A stretch of DNA of 64,000 nucleotides from QHXQ01 sp038322995 (GTDB lineage Bacteria; Acidobacteriota; Blastocatellia; Pyrinomonadales; Pyrinomonadaceae), in contig JBBQGM010000010.1 of NCBI GenBank assembly GCA_038322995.1, forward strand, positions 3,715-67,714. The letters run 5' to 3'. Of this stretch, positions 1 to 8,390 are shown piece by piece. The notes under the pieces are model-generated. The model ran no database searches. It was not told where the DNA came from and saw nothing but the letters and a program-made list of their open reading frames with translations. The position numbers were made by a program, and so were the translations under genes. The stretch's first letter is position 1, and every line of letters begins with the position of its first letter.

Positions 1-236
1 GCCGGCTCGCTACGCTCTACGAAAAACTGTTCGTCTCGACGCCCGAAGGCACGCCGCACGAGGCGTACGAAAAACTCGCTTACAACATACGCACGCGCGC
101 GTTCTTTGAAGCGCTCCGGCGCGGTCTCATCAACAGCGACGAACTAGACAAGGCCGCAACCGATCTGGAAGCCTGGATCGAGCGCGACCGGCAACGCTAT
201 CTCGAAGAACAAAAAGCCGAAGGCAAAAGAAGGTAG
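1..236 (+). CDS. C-terminal part of an unrecognised protein (5' end outside the window)
   Basis: An open frame runs from base 3 to a TAG at 234-236 and codes for about 77 residues. It is rich in Glu, Arg, Leu and Ala and ends in a very charged helix (LEAWIERDRQRYLEEQKAEG). I do not recognise the family. The stop lies inside the left arm of a GTAGGCAGTAGG-type repeat, so the last residues may be encoded by that repeat. The start and most of the protein are not visible. Confidence 0.5.
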   Translation, partial: RLATLYEKLFVSTPEGTPHEAYEKLAYNIRTRAFFEALRRGLINSDELDKAATDLEAWIERDRQRYLEEQKAEGKRR

Positions 237-392
237 GCAGTAGGCGGTAGGCCGTGGGCAGAAGACAGACACATAACCGCGCTCGCCGGCCGCGCCTCGC
301 TGATTGCCAACGGCGCGGCGCTGACTACTTCTTGCTCGCCGCAATTAGCTTACTGCTCGCTGCCTACTGCCTACTGCCTACTCCTTTCTCTG
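231..392. repeat. GTAGGCAGTAGG-type imperfect inverted repeat, copy 1
   Basis: The left arm (231-262) contains GTAGGCAGTAGGCGGTAGGC. The right arm (about 349-383) contains the opposite-strand run CTGCCTACTGCCTACTGCC. A second, shorter copy lies at 9292-9393 after uvsE, with TAGTAGGCAGTAAGCAA at one end and TTGCTGCGTACTATT at the other. Both have A/G-rich short tandem units at the ends and no coding content of their own. The first copy spans the end of one gene and the signal-peptide codons of the next. Confidence 0.5.
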
Positions 393-3300
393 CCGCGCAG
401 ACTACGAACGACAACGCGAACGTGCCCGCTTCCAATCTCCATCAATGGGGCGCAGTGACGTTGTTTCACGGGCTGCCGTCAGATCGAGTGCGCGCGTTGG
501 CGCAGGATGCGGAAGGCGCGATGTGGTTCGGCACGGACAACGGCCTCGCGCGCTACGACGGCCGGCGCACACAGTCGGTGCAGATCGCGGGGGTGGCGGG
601 GGCACGTGTGCTGGCGTTGGCGTTCGATGACGCGGGCGTGCTGTGGGTCGGGACGGACGCGGGTGCGGCGCGGCTGGTTGACGGCGCGGTTCAGTTGCTC
701 GCGGAGACGCGCGGCAAAGCGGTGACAGCCATTGCGCCGGTGCCGGCGGAGCGCGGGCACGCATGGCTGGCCACGGGCGAGGGCGTGCTGTTCGATTGCC
801 GCACGGGGGCGGACGGCGCGCTTGACGTGCGTGCGTGGCCGTCGCCGCCACTCGCGAGCGCGGACGCGGACAGGCCGGGCGCGTTAGCGTTGACGAGTCT
901 CGCGTTCGAGCAAACGGGTGTGCTGTATGTCGGCTCGCGCAGTCGCGGTTTATTGCGCGTCGAGCATGAGCAACTCAAAGAGGTCAACAGTCGCCCGCGC
1001 GCGTTCTTCGTCGAGGCGTTGGCGACGGGTGCGGAGGGCAAACTGTGGCTCGGCGCGCGGGCGCGCGGCGCGGACAGCGGTCTCTATCAAGCGAGCGATC
1101 CGTTACATCCGGTGAAGCTTGGCGCGGGCCTCGGCACAGTCACGGCGCTTGTGCGTGATGGGCAAGATGGCTTGTGGGTCGGTACGGACGGGCAGGGCGT
1201 GTGGCGCGTCAGTGATGGGCATGTGCGCGAGCATTTCACGTTCGCGGGCACGGGCGGGGGCTTGCGCTCGGATCACGTGTATTCGGTCTTCGTTGATCGC
1301 GAGGGCGTCGTCTGGTTCGGCACGGACAGAGGCGTCTGTCGCTTCGACGCGAGCGCGCCGCACAACGAGACCATCAGCGCGGACGCGGAGAGCAACTTTG
1401 TGCGCACGCTCTATCAAACGCAGCACGGCGAGTTGTTGTGCGGCACGAAGCGCGGGCTGTTCGTCTATGACACGCAGTTGAAAGCGTGGCGCGGGCTGGA
1501 ACAACTGGCGCGCAAAACGGTTTATGCGTTGACGGAAGATGCGGCGGGCCGGCTGCTCGTCGGCACGTCGAGCGGGCTGTATGTCGGCGTCAGCATGAAG
1601 CGCGGAACGGTGAAAGCGCAAGCGTCAATCGCGCCATACGGGGCGGAGTCGCCGCCGGATGAGGCAGAGGCGAAGCCGCCAGCGCCAAAGGGGCCGAGCG
1701 CAACGCAAAGCGCGGATACAGCGTTGGCCGAGACGGGCACAACGCCGACGAATAGCAACGTGCCGAGCAATAGCAACGCGCCGAGCAATAGCAACGCAAG
1801 CCAGAATGATGATGCGCAGAGCGCAAGCGAGCGCGCCAAAAGTGCAGGTAAAGACAAGCGCACGCAGCCGCGCGACAAAAGCGAGCCGGCGCGTGTTGAG
1901 AGCGTGCGTGCGTTGTGCAACTTTCAGGGCGCGACCTACGTGGCCAGCTACGGTCTCGGCGTCGAGCGTTTAGAGGGTGCGCGCCGCACGCACGTGTGGC
2001 CGGAGATGAGCGCAGACGCGCGTTTGCGCGAAGTGACGGCGCTCTATGCGGACGGCGACGCGCGTTTGTGGATCGGCACGGCCCATGCGGGCGTGTTTGT
2101 TTATGCGAACGGGCAGGTGGGCACTGGCGGCGACGCGCTGGCGGCATTGGCGGGCAGCGCCGTCTGGGCGATGGCCGGGCGCGGCGAGCAAGCCGTCTGG
2201 TTCGCCACGGAGAAAGGTCTCTACCTTTATCGCGATAAGCAGTTGACGTTGCTCGTGCCGAATGTGGCCGTGCGCGGTGTGGTCGCGGACGCGGGCGACG
2301 CGGGCGCGACGAGCGCGTGGTGTGCGACGGCCGGCGGCGGCCTCCTGCGCGTGCAACTCGATGAGCAATTCGGGCCGCTCGTCTCGCGGCTCGATGTCGA
2401 ACAGGGCCTCGCGTCGGCGCAGGCGTTCGCGCTCATGCGCGCCGATGAGCAGGTGGCCGCAGAGGGCGAGCAGGCGGGCAGTGGGTTGCTCGTCGGCACA
2501 AGTCGCGGGCTGGTGCGTTACAGTTTCAGCCGCGCCGCGCCGACGCTCGTGCCGGTGCGTGTGCTAAGTCGGCGGCTGCATCAACCCGAAGAGTTGCGCG
2601 CCGGCATCGAGTTGCCTTATCCGCAGAACAGTCTCGCGCTCGACGTGGCCGCCTTGAGCAGCCGCACGTACCCAGAACAGTTTCAATATGCCTTCATCTT
2701 GCGCGACGGCGCGGGGAAAGAACTGCGGCGCAAACTCGCGCACGATGCGCAGTTCTTAATGGAGAATCTCGCGCCCGGTCTTTATCGCGTCGAGGTGCGG
2801 GCGTTCACGAAGGATTTGGCGGTCTCCGCGCCGCTCGCGTTTGCGTTCACCGTGGGCCGCGCGCCGTTCCCGTGGACGACGACGATGCTGGCGGTCTTGC
2901 TCGTACTGGCGCTCGTGGCGTTGACGTGGGGCGCGGTGCAGAACCGGCGCATCGCGCGCACGTCCACCGAACTGGCCGACGCGCATCACGAACTGGCCGG
3001 CGCGCGGCTCGAACTGGCCAACGAAGCCGAGCGCGAACGCCGCCGCATCGCCCGCGACCTGCACGATCAGACGCTCGCGGATTTGCGCAGCCTGATGCTG
3101 CTCACAGATCAACTGCCGACCGACGAACAGGCGAACGGGCAGCACGCACACATTGAGCCGGCGCGTTTTCGCGCGGAGATCGAAGCGGTCTCGCAGGAGA
3201 TCAGACGCATCTGCGAAGATTTGAGTCCGTCCGCGTTGGAGAACGTGGGCTTGGCCGCCGCGCTTGAGTTCGCGCTCGCCAACGTGGTCGCGCATGCACC

Positions 3301-3673
3301 GCCCGCGAAGCGATTCACGTACGAGTTTAGTTGCGCCGAAGATTTCGACGAACAGCTCGCGCTCGCGCCCGGCGAACGCATGCAGCTTTATCGCATCGCG
3401 CAAGAAGCGATCAACAACATCTGTCGTCACGCCGACGCCCGCCACGTGCGCCTCACGGTCGCGCTCGCTGCCAACAGCGAACTTACGTTGCGCTTAGAAG
3501 ACGACGGGCGCAGCTTCGATCTCAAGGCAGCGAAGAAGGGGCGCGGCCTCGCCAACATCCGCGCCCGTGCCAGCCTCATCGAAGCCGCCGTCTCCTGGAC
3601 GCGCCGCCCCACCGGCGGCACACTCTTCACCTTGCGCAAATTAAACGCGGCGAAGGACGCAGCGCCTATATAA
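254..3673 (+). CDS. Propeller-type hybrid-less sensor histidine kinase (two-component regulator propeller, HisKA_3, HATPase)
   Basis: Membrane sensor kinase of about 1,139 residues. A hydrophobic leader (about residues 26-46, LLAAISLLLAAYCLL) precedes a beta-propeller sensor of repeated W(F/V)GT(D/S)xGL(A/W)R blades to about residue 800. A Y_Y_Y-like beta domain, a membrane helix (about 875-897) and a coiled coil follow. The HisKA_3 box (RRIARDLHDQTLADL) carries the likely phospho-acceptor His937, and an HATPase_c domain ends the protein (N-box QEAINNICRHADA, G-box GRGLANIRARA). Residues about 500-520 are a low-complexity NSNxPS linker coded by an 18-bp tandem repeat. The GTG at 254 has no clear ribosome site; a TTG at 332 would give a compact signal peptide, so the start is uncertain. 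No response regulator lies beside it, so it looks like an orphan kinase. Confidence 0.85.
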   Translation: MGRRQTHNRARRPRLADCQRRGADYFLLAAISLLLAAYCLLPTPFSAAQTTNDNANVPASNLHQWGAVTLFHGLPSDRVRALAQDAEGAMWFGTDNGLARYDGRRTQSVQIAGVAGARVLALAFDDAGVLWVGTDAGAARLVDGAVQLLAETRGKAVTAIAPVPAERGHAWLATGEGVLFDCRTGADGALDVRAWPSPPLASADADRPGALALTSLAFEQTGVLYVGSRSRGLLRVEHEQLKEVNSRPRAFFVEALATGAEGKLWLGARARGADSGLYQASDPLHPVKLGAGLGTVTALVRDGQDGLWVGTDGQGVWRVSDGHVREHFTFAGTGGGLRSDHVYSVFVDREGVVWFGTDRGVCRFDASAPHNETISADAESNFVRTLYQTQHGELLCGTKRGLFVYDTQLKAWRGLEQLARKTVYALTEDAAGRLLVGTSSGLYVGVSMKRGTVKAQASIAPYGAESPPDEAEAKPPAPKGPSATQSADTALAETGTTPTNSNVPSNSNAPSNSNASQNDDAQSASERAKSAGKDKRTQPRDKSEPARVESVRALCNFQGATYVASYGLGVERLEGARRTHVWPEMSADARLREVTALYADGDARLWIGTAHAGVFVYANGQVGTGGDALAALAGSAVWAMAGRGEQAVWFATEKGLYLYRDKQLTLLVPNVAVRGVVADAGDAGATSAWCATAGGGLLRVQLDEQFGPLVSRLDVEQGLASAQAFALMRADEQVAAEGEQAGSGLLVGTSRGLVRYSFSRAAPTLVPVRVLSRRLHQPEELRAGIELPYPQNSLALDVAALSSRTYPEQFQYAFILRDGAGKELRRKLAHDAQFLMENLAPGLYRVEVRAFTKDLAVSAPLAFAFTVGRAPFPWTTTMLAVLLVLALVALTWGAVQNRRIARTSTELADAHHELAGARLELANEAERERRRIARDLHDQTLADLRSLMLLTDQLPTDEQANGQHAHIEPARFRAEIEAVSQEIRRICEDLSPSALENVGLAAALEFALANVVAHAPPAKRFTYEFSCAEDFDEQLALAPGERMQLYRIAQEAINNICRHADARHVRLTVALAANSELTLRLEDDGRSFDLKAAKKGRGLANIRARASLIEAAVSWTRRPTGGTLFTLRKLNAAKDAAPI
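1751..1801 (+). repeat. 18-bp in-frame tandem repeat coding an NSNxPS linker
   Basis: Two full units (AATAGCAACGTGCCGAGC and AATAGCAACGCGCCGAGC) and a partial third follow each other at 1751, 1769 and 1787. They sit in frame in the propeller kinase and give the peptide NSNVPSNSNAPSNSNAS, a flexible linker between blades. Confidence 0.75.
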
Positions 3674-3702
3674 GGAACAGGCATCTATCATTCGCCGTAA
3701 AG

Positions 3703-4263
3703 ATGGCTTCAGCTTTCTCACATGCATTCGTCGCCATCGCGCTCGGTAAGACGTACACGGGCGCGCGGATGCCGTGGCGTTTCTGGTTGTTGTCGGCATT
3801 ATGCGCGGTCGGGCCGGATGTTGATGTGGTCGGCTTCGCGTTCGGTATCCGTTACGGCGACATGTTGGGGCATCGCGGGCTGACGCACTCGCTGGCGTTC
3901 GCGTTGTTGCTCGCGCTCGTGGTGGTGTGGTTTGCGTTTCGGGCTATGCCGCGGCGGACGCGCGGTTGGTGGGCGCTCGTGACGTACTTCTTCGTCGTGA
4001 CGGCTTCGCATGGCGCGCTTGATGCGTTGACGAATGGCGGGTTGGGTGTCGCGTTCTGCGCGCCGTTCTCAGCAACGCGCTACTTCTTTCCGTGGCAGCC
4101 CGTCGAGGTCTCGCCCATCGGCGTCGCGCCTTTCTTCAGTCAGCGTGGCTTGGAAGTGATCATGAGCGAGATCGTCTGGCTGTGGCTGCCGGCCGCCGCG
4201 CTCGCCGTGTGCGCGTGGGGCTATCGAAAGTTGATGAGGCGGGGTGGGGAAGAGGCACGCTAA
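3703..4263 (+). CDS. YdjM/DUF457-type membrane-bound metal-dependent hydrolase
   Basis: A 186-residue integral membrane protein. The N-terminal MASAFSHAFVAIALG motif, the GPDVDVVGF acidic motif, the HRGLTHSLAFA motif and the later TASHGALDALTNGG motif are the conserved His/Asp signatures of the YdjM family, whose members are thought to be metal-dependent hydrolases. About four hydrophobic segments are visible. ATG 3703 is chosen because it directly begins the conserved N-terminus; the frame is open far upstream only as a shadow of the kinase gene. The start lies 29 bases after the kinase stop, so co-transcription is possible. The stop codon falls inside the end of a palindromic repeat (4261-4396). 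Confidence 0.85.
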   Translation: MASAFSHAFVAIALGKTYTGARMPWRFWLLSALCAVGPDVDVVGFAFGIRYGDMLGHRGLTHSLAFALLLALVVVWFAFRAMPRRTRGWWALVTYFFVVTASHGALDALTNGGLGVAFCAPFSATRYFFPWQPVEVSPIGVAPFFSQRGLEVIMSEIVWLWLPAAALAVCAWGYRKLMRRGGEEAR

Positions 4264-4396
4264 ATCAAACGACGAAAGATTGGGGCAACAGGGAAAAGCT
4301 ATCCACGAAATCACACGAACAAGCACGAAGCAAAACACACACCGGTTCGTGTTGGTTCGTGTGATTTCGTGGATAAATCTTTTTCACTCTAGTCGG
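4261..4396 (+). repeat. Palindromic MITE-like repeat, copy A
   Basis: The core is a perfect 20-base inverted repeat, ATCCACGAAATCACACGAAC at 4301-4320 against its complement at 4355-4374. It is flanked by (C)TAAATCAAAC and AAAGATTGGGGCA on the left and by GGATAAATCTTTTTC on the right. Copy B (38155-38283) repeats all of these flanks in the opposite orientation. Copies C and D share the core and the CTAAATCA end. No protein is encoded. It lies between converging genes, so it could also act as a bidirectional hairpin terminator. Confidence 0.85.
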
Positions 4397-4417
4397 GCCA
4401 TGCTTATGTGGTTCGAT

Positions 4418-4891
4418 TCAGTTCTTGAATACATAAGCGAGCAGGAGTGCGCAGAGCAGACAGAGCAGGCGCACACCAGCTTGATAATCGCGCCGGGCGG
4501 GATAGGCGGGATGGCGGCGCATGCCCGTCTCGTCGAGAATGAGAAACAGTCCCATATAGCAGACGACCGGCATGGCCAGCGCGCGCCACGGCCACCAGTA
4601 GACCGCCCACGCCACGAGCGTCGCCGCGAAGCCTAAACCCAAGACGAGCGCGAGCAGTTCCATTAACGCCGTCAGGGGTCGCGCGCGGAGGCATTGGAAA
4701 AGTAGGGCCAGCCAGAGTAGCAGGGTGGCGCAGAGTGAGAAGAGCGCGACGATGCGCCCCGGTAAAGTCGTCAGCCGCTCGGCCGCGAGCAGCGACAGGC
4801 CGAGGAAGAGCGCGAGCGCGGCGCACAGTTTGAAGTGGCGGCCGACGAATTCCGTGACAGTCGTGCCGTGATATTGACGGGTTTGTGCCAT
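4418..4891 (-). CDS. Small integral membrane protein of unknown function
   Basis: A 157-residue protein with about four hydrophobic helices (around residues 20-38, 44-66, 73-97 and 100-118) plus one near the C-terminus (LLCLLCALLLAYVF). The loop ILDETGMRRHPAYPARRDYQAG is polar. I do not recognise a family. ATG 4891 gives a sensible cytoplasmic N-terminus (MAQTRQYHGTTVTEFVGRHF). It is convergent with the YdjM-like gene, with repeat copy A between them, and divergent from the epimerase gene at 5019. Confidence 0.6.
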   Translation of the reverse strand: MAQTRQYHGTTVTEFVGRHFKLCAALALFLGLSLLAAERLTTLPGRIVALFSLCATLLLWLALLFQCLRARPLTALMELLALVLGLGFAATLVAWAVYWWPWRALAMPVVCYMGLFLILDETGMRRHPAYPARRDYQAGVRLLCLLCALLLAYVFKN

Positions 4892-5018
4892 TGCTTTGAC
4901 AGTTCAAGTTTAAGCTGTGCTGTCGGGTCAGTCAGCAGTATATGAATCCGGCTTGCATCTGAGAAGCGAATCGGGTCATGCTCAACCTGCACAACGAACT
5001 GTTGAAGGGAGCAAACGA

Positions 5019-5936
5019 ATGAAGATCATCGTGACCGGCGCGAGCGGATTGATCGGCTCGGCGCTCGTCTCGTCGCTCTTAAAGCAAGGGCATAAAGTGA
5101 CGACGCTCGTGCGGCGCGAGTCGAAGCGGCGCACGCAAACGGACGTGACTGAAGTGCCGTGGCATCCGGCGACGGGCGAGTTGGATGCGGCCCAACTCGT
5201 GGGGCACGATGCGGCGATACATCTGGCGGGCGAGCCAGTCGCCGAAGGGCGTTGGACAGACGAGAAGAAGGCGCGTATCCGCGCGAGCCGCATCGAGGGC
5301 ACGCGCCTCTTGGCTGAGACGCTCGCGCAACTGCCGACGCGCCCCGCTACGTTTGTCTGCGCGTCCGCCATTGGCTACTACGGTGACCGTGGCGCGGAAA
5401 TCCTGACCGAAGCGAGCGCGCCGGGCACAGACTTTCTGGCGCACGTCTGTCGTGATTGGGAAGCGGCCAGCGAGCCGGCCCGCGCGGCCGGCATCCGCAC
5501 GGTCAACCTGCGCTTCGGCGTTGTGCTGAGCGGTGCGGGCGGCGCGTTGGCGAAGATGCTGACGCCGTTCAAACTCGGCGTCGGCGGGCGGGTCGGGAGC
5601 GGCAAGCAGTATATGAGTTGGATCGCGCTTGAGGACGCGCTCGGCGCGCTTGAACATGCGTTGACGAACGAGCGCGTGGCGGGGCCGGTCAACGTGGTCG
5701 CGCCGCAACCGGTGACGAATGCCGAGTTCACACAGGCGTTGGGGCACGCGCTCGGCCGCCCGACGTTTTTCCCTGTGCCTGCCTTTGGTCTGCGCCTCGC
5801 GCTCGGCGAAATGGCCGATGCGCTGTTGCTCGCAAGCGCCCGCGTCGAGCCGGCGCAACTCAAAGCCACCGGCTATCAATTCAAATATCCGCAACTTGAT
5901 AACGCGCTACGCCACTTGTTGCACGAGCAAGCTTAA
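5019..5936 (+). CDS. TIGR01777 family NAD(P)-binding epimerase (SDR39U1-like)
   Basis: An atypical extended SDR of 305 residues. The N-terminal TGASGLIGSALVSSL is the Rossmann GxxGxxG motif. WHPATGELDAAQL, VIHLAGEPVA-like (AIHLAGEPVAEGRWT), KKARIRASRIEGTRLL, SAIGYYGDRG and LRFGVVLSGAGGALAKML are the conserved blocks of the TIGR01777 family. The real substrate of this family is generally unknown. ATG 5019 is chosen because GAAGGGAG lies just upstream at 5004-5011 and the fold begins at once (MKIIVTGASG). A small membrane protein gene starts 15 bases after the stop. Confidence 0.9.
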   Translation: MKIIVTGASGLIGSALVSSLLKQGHKVTTLVRRESKRRTQTDVTEVPWHPATGELDAAQLVGHDAAIHLAGEPVAEGRWTDEKKARIRASRIEGTRLLAETLAQLPTRPATFVCASAIGYYGDRGAEILTEASAPGTDFLAHVCRDWEAASEPARAAGIRTVNLRFGVVLSGAGGALAKMLTPFKLGVGGRVGSGKQYMSWIALEDALGALEHALTNERVAGPVNVVAPQPVTNAEFTQALGHALGRPTFFPVPAFGLRLALGEMADALLLASARVEPAQLKATGYQFKYPQLDNALRHLLHEQA

Positions 5937-5950
5937 ATGAGCAAAGCGCA

Positions 5951-6367
5951 ATGGCGATGAATGAACGGACAATGCATCCGCGTTGGATGAGTCCGGTGTT
6001 ATATGCGGCGGGCATTTATAACATCGTGTGGGGCGCGGTCGTGGTGGTGTTTCCGCTCGCGTTCTTTCGCTGGGCGGACGCAGTGCCGCCGAACTATCCG
6101 CAAATCTGGCAATGTCTCGGCATGGTCGTCGGCGTGTACGGCATCGGCTACGCGCTGGCCGCGCGTGACCCATTTCGTCATTGGCCCATCGTGCTGGTTG
6201 GTTTCCTTGGCAAGCTGTTTGGCCCCATCGGTTTTTTACAGACGGCAAGTAGCGGCGCATGGCCGTGGCGCATGGGCTGGATCAACATTACGAACGATCT
6301 GATCTGGCTCGTGCCCTTTGCGCTCATACTATGGCGCGCTTATCAATCTGCACATGCGCCGAAATGA
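5951..6367 (+). CDS. Conserved small membrane protein, unknown function
   Basis: A 138-residue protein with about four hydrophobic helices (YAAGIYNIVWGAVVVVFPLA, CLGMVVGVYGIGYALAA, IVLVGFLGKLFGPIGFL and the C-terminal DLIWLVPFALILW). It resembles conserved membrane proteins often found near cytochrome or redox genes, but I cannot name a function. ATG 5951 and ATG 5957 are both possible starts. It follows the TIGR01777 gene closely and precedes the CtaA-like gene, so the three may share a transcript. Confidence 0.65.
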   Translation: MAMNERTMHPRWMSPVLYAAGIYNIVWGAVVVVFPLAFFRWADAVPPNYPQIWQCLGMVVGVYGIGYALAARDPFRHWPIVLVGFLGKLFGPIGFLQTASSGAWPWRMGWINITNDLIWLVPFALILWRAYQSAHAPK

Positions 6368-6395
6368 CCGCGCGAGTGCGTTCAGCTTATAATTC

Positions 6396-7391
6396 GTGAT
6401 CGTGAATTCGGAGAGCAGACAGCAGTGGCAACTAACGCGCTTCGCCAGATTTGCGTGGGGCGTGGTGGTGTACAACCTGCTCACGATCATGTGGGGCGCG
6501 TACGTGCGCGCTTCCGGTTCGGGCGCGGGTTGTGGCGAGCATTGGCCGCTGTGCAACGGCGAGGTTGTGCCGCGCGGCCGCGGGATCGAGACATTGATCG
6601 AACTCTCGCATCGCCTCACAACGAGCCTCGCGGGGCTGTTGGCGATTGCGCTTGTGATCTTCGCGTTTCGCCTGTTGCCAAAGCGGCATCCGGCCCGGCT
6701 CGGCGCGTTGCTCACCTTGCTTTTCATTTTACTGGAAGGTGCGGTCGGCGCGGTGCAGGTCAAACTTGGCCTGACGGCGCACAACGATTCGCTCGCCCGT
6801 GCGCTCGTCGGTTCGATTCACCTGGTCAACACGTTCCTGTTGCTCGCGGCGATGACGCTGACCGCGTGGTGGGCGGCGGGCGCGCCGCGCGTGCGGCTGA
6901 AAGAGCAGGGCAGTGTGTGTGCGCTCTACGCGCTCGGTCTGTTCGGTTTGCTCGTGCTGGCCGCGTCCGGCGCGGTCACGGCATTAGGCGACACGCTCTT
7001 TCCGGCGCGCACGCTGGCCGCAGGCATGCAGCAAGACTTCTCGCCGACCGCGCATTTCCTCTTGCGCCTGCGTGTACTGCATCCCTTGCTCGCGCTCGCC
7101 GTCGGTTGCTACGTCGTGCTGACCGCTTCTTACATCAGCAATTTCTTGCGCCCGACCGCGCGCGTGCAGCGGCTGACCGCACTGCTCATTGCAATCTTTC
7201 TTTTGCAACTCGGCGTGGGGTTGTTGAACCTTTACCTGCTCGCGCCCATCTGGTTACAACTCACGCACCTGTTGCTCGCAGACCTCTTATGGCTCGCGCT
7301 CGTGCTCACGTCGGCCGCCGCGCTCGCCGTGCCTGCGACACAAGTTGAGCCGGTCGCCGCGCTCGCGTTGCACACGGCCGAAGAACTTTGA
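6396..7391 (+). CDS. ctaA: COX15/CtaA family protein (heme A synthase-like)
   Basis: A membrane protein of about 331 residues with seven to eight helices. The N-terminal block WGAYVRASGSGAGCGEHWPLCNG, shown here as WGAYVRASGSGAGCG followed by EHWPLCNG, has the paired cysteines of CtaA. The ELSHRLTTSLAG histidine motif and the second-half HFLLRLRVLHPLLAL motif supply heme ligands. The family oxidises heme O to heme A for aa3-type oxidases. The start is a GTG at 6396 or 6402; there is no ATG near the conserved N-terminus. No oxidase subunit gene is visible in the window. The next gene (SDR) starts 7 bases after the stop. Confidence 0.85.
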   Translation: MIVNSESRQQWQLTRFARFAWGVVVYNLLTIMWGAYVRASGSGAGCGEHWPLCNGEVVPRGRGIETLIELSHRLTTSLAGLLAIALVIFAFRLLPKRHPARLGALLTLLFILLEGAVGAVQVKLGLTAHNDSLARALVGSIHLVNTFLLLAAMTLTAWWAAGAPRVRLKEQGSVCALYALGLFGLLVLAASGAVTALGDTLFPARTLAAGMQQDFSPTAHFLLRLRVLHPLLALAVGCYVVLTASYISNFLRPTARVQRLTALLIAIFLLQLGVGLLNLYLLAPIWLQLTHLLLADLLWLALVLTSAAALAVPATQVEPVAALALHTAEEL

Positions 7392-7398
7392 GGCGCAG

Positions 7399-8295
7399 AT
7401 GAAGCGAGAGCTTAGCGGGCAAATCGTGATCGTCACCGGCGCGTCGTCAGGGATCGGCGCGGCAACGGCGCGCCGCTTGGCAGGGGCAGGCGCACACGTT
7501 GTCCTCGTGGCGCGTAGGCGGGAGCGACTCGCCGCGCTCGCAATTGAAATCGAAACGGCGGGCGGGCAGGCGACGGTGGCGGCGGGCGACATCACGGCGG
7601 AGGTGGATCGTGCGCGCATCGTGGAGACTGCGTTGGCGACGGGCGGGCGCATTGACGCGCTCGTTAATAATGCTGGCTATGGCACGCGCGGCCCCGTGGA
7701 ACTCGTGCCCCTCGCAAAGATCAGGCAGAACTTCGAGCTTAATCTCTTCGCCACCATTGCGCTCACACAACTCGTCATCCCCATCATGCGCGGGCAGGGC
7801 AATGGGCGCATCGTTAACGTCAGTTCCGTCGCGGGCCGTGTCGCGCGCCCGCTCTCGTCCATCTACGACGCGACGAAGCATGCGCTCGAAGCGATCTCCG
7901 ACGGGCTGCGCGGTGAACTTGCACCGTTCGGCATCAAAGTCATCGTGATCGAGCCGGGCTTTATCCTGACCGAGTTCGCGCAGGTCGCCGACGAAGCCTC
8001 GCAAGCAATCGTCGCTGCCGCCGGCCCCTACGCGCCGTTCTTCGCCGACTACGGCAAGAATTACACACGCGCCAAGCGCATCGCCGGTCGGCCCGAAGAC
8101 ATCGCCGCCATCATCCATGCCGCGCTCGCCGTGCCCAAGCCGCGCCTGCGCTACGCCGCCCCGCGCCACGCCCATCTCGCCCTCGCGCTCAAACGCTTCC
8201 TGCCCGAACGCTGGTTCGACTACATCCTCAACCGGCAAGCTGGTCTTACCGCCGATAAACTAAAACCCGCCGCAAGCACAACCCGGCACGACTGA
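7399..8295 (+). CDS. Short-chain dehydrogenase/reductase (classical SDR)
   Basis: A 298-residue NAD(P)-dependent oxidoreductase. It shows TGASSGIGAATARRLAG (cofactor glycine motif), RRRERL after beta 2 (favours NADP), NNAGYG, the catalytic Ser in NVSSVAG, and the YDATKHALE Tyr/Lys pair (YxxxK). The long C-terminus with ARPEDIAAIIHAAL and RYAAPRHAHL matches SDRs acting on lipophilic alcohols, but the substrate cannot be read. ATG 7399 is chosen because MKRELSGQIVIVTGAS begins the fold directly. Confidence 0.9.
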   Translation: MKRELSGQIVIVTGASSGIGAATARRLAGAGAHVVLVARRRERLAALAIEIETAGGQATVAAGDITAEVDRARIVETALATGGRIDALVNNAGYGTRGPVELVPLAKIRQNFELNLFATIALTQLVIPIMRGQGNGRIVNVSSVAGRVARPLSSIYDATKHALEAISDGLRGELAPFGIKVIVIEPGFILTEFAQVADEASQAIVAAAGPYAPFFADYGKNYTRAKRIAGRPEDIAAIIHAALAVPKPRLRYAAPRHAHLALALKRFLPERWFDYILNRQAGLTADKLKPAASTTRHD

Positions 8296-8390
8296 GCGAA
8301 CGGAGCAATTCTCTGCACTCCGGGCACACATTCGTGTTGGCTGCCAGGTATAATTCTGCGCCGAGATATGTGGCATGAAAGGGCCGTTGA

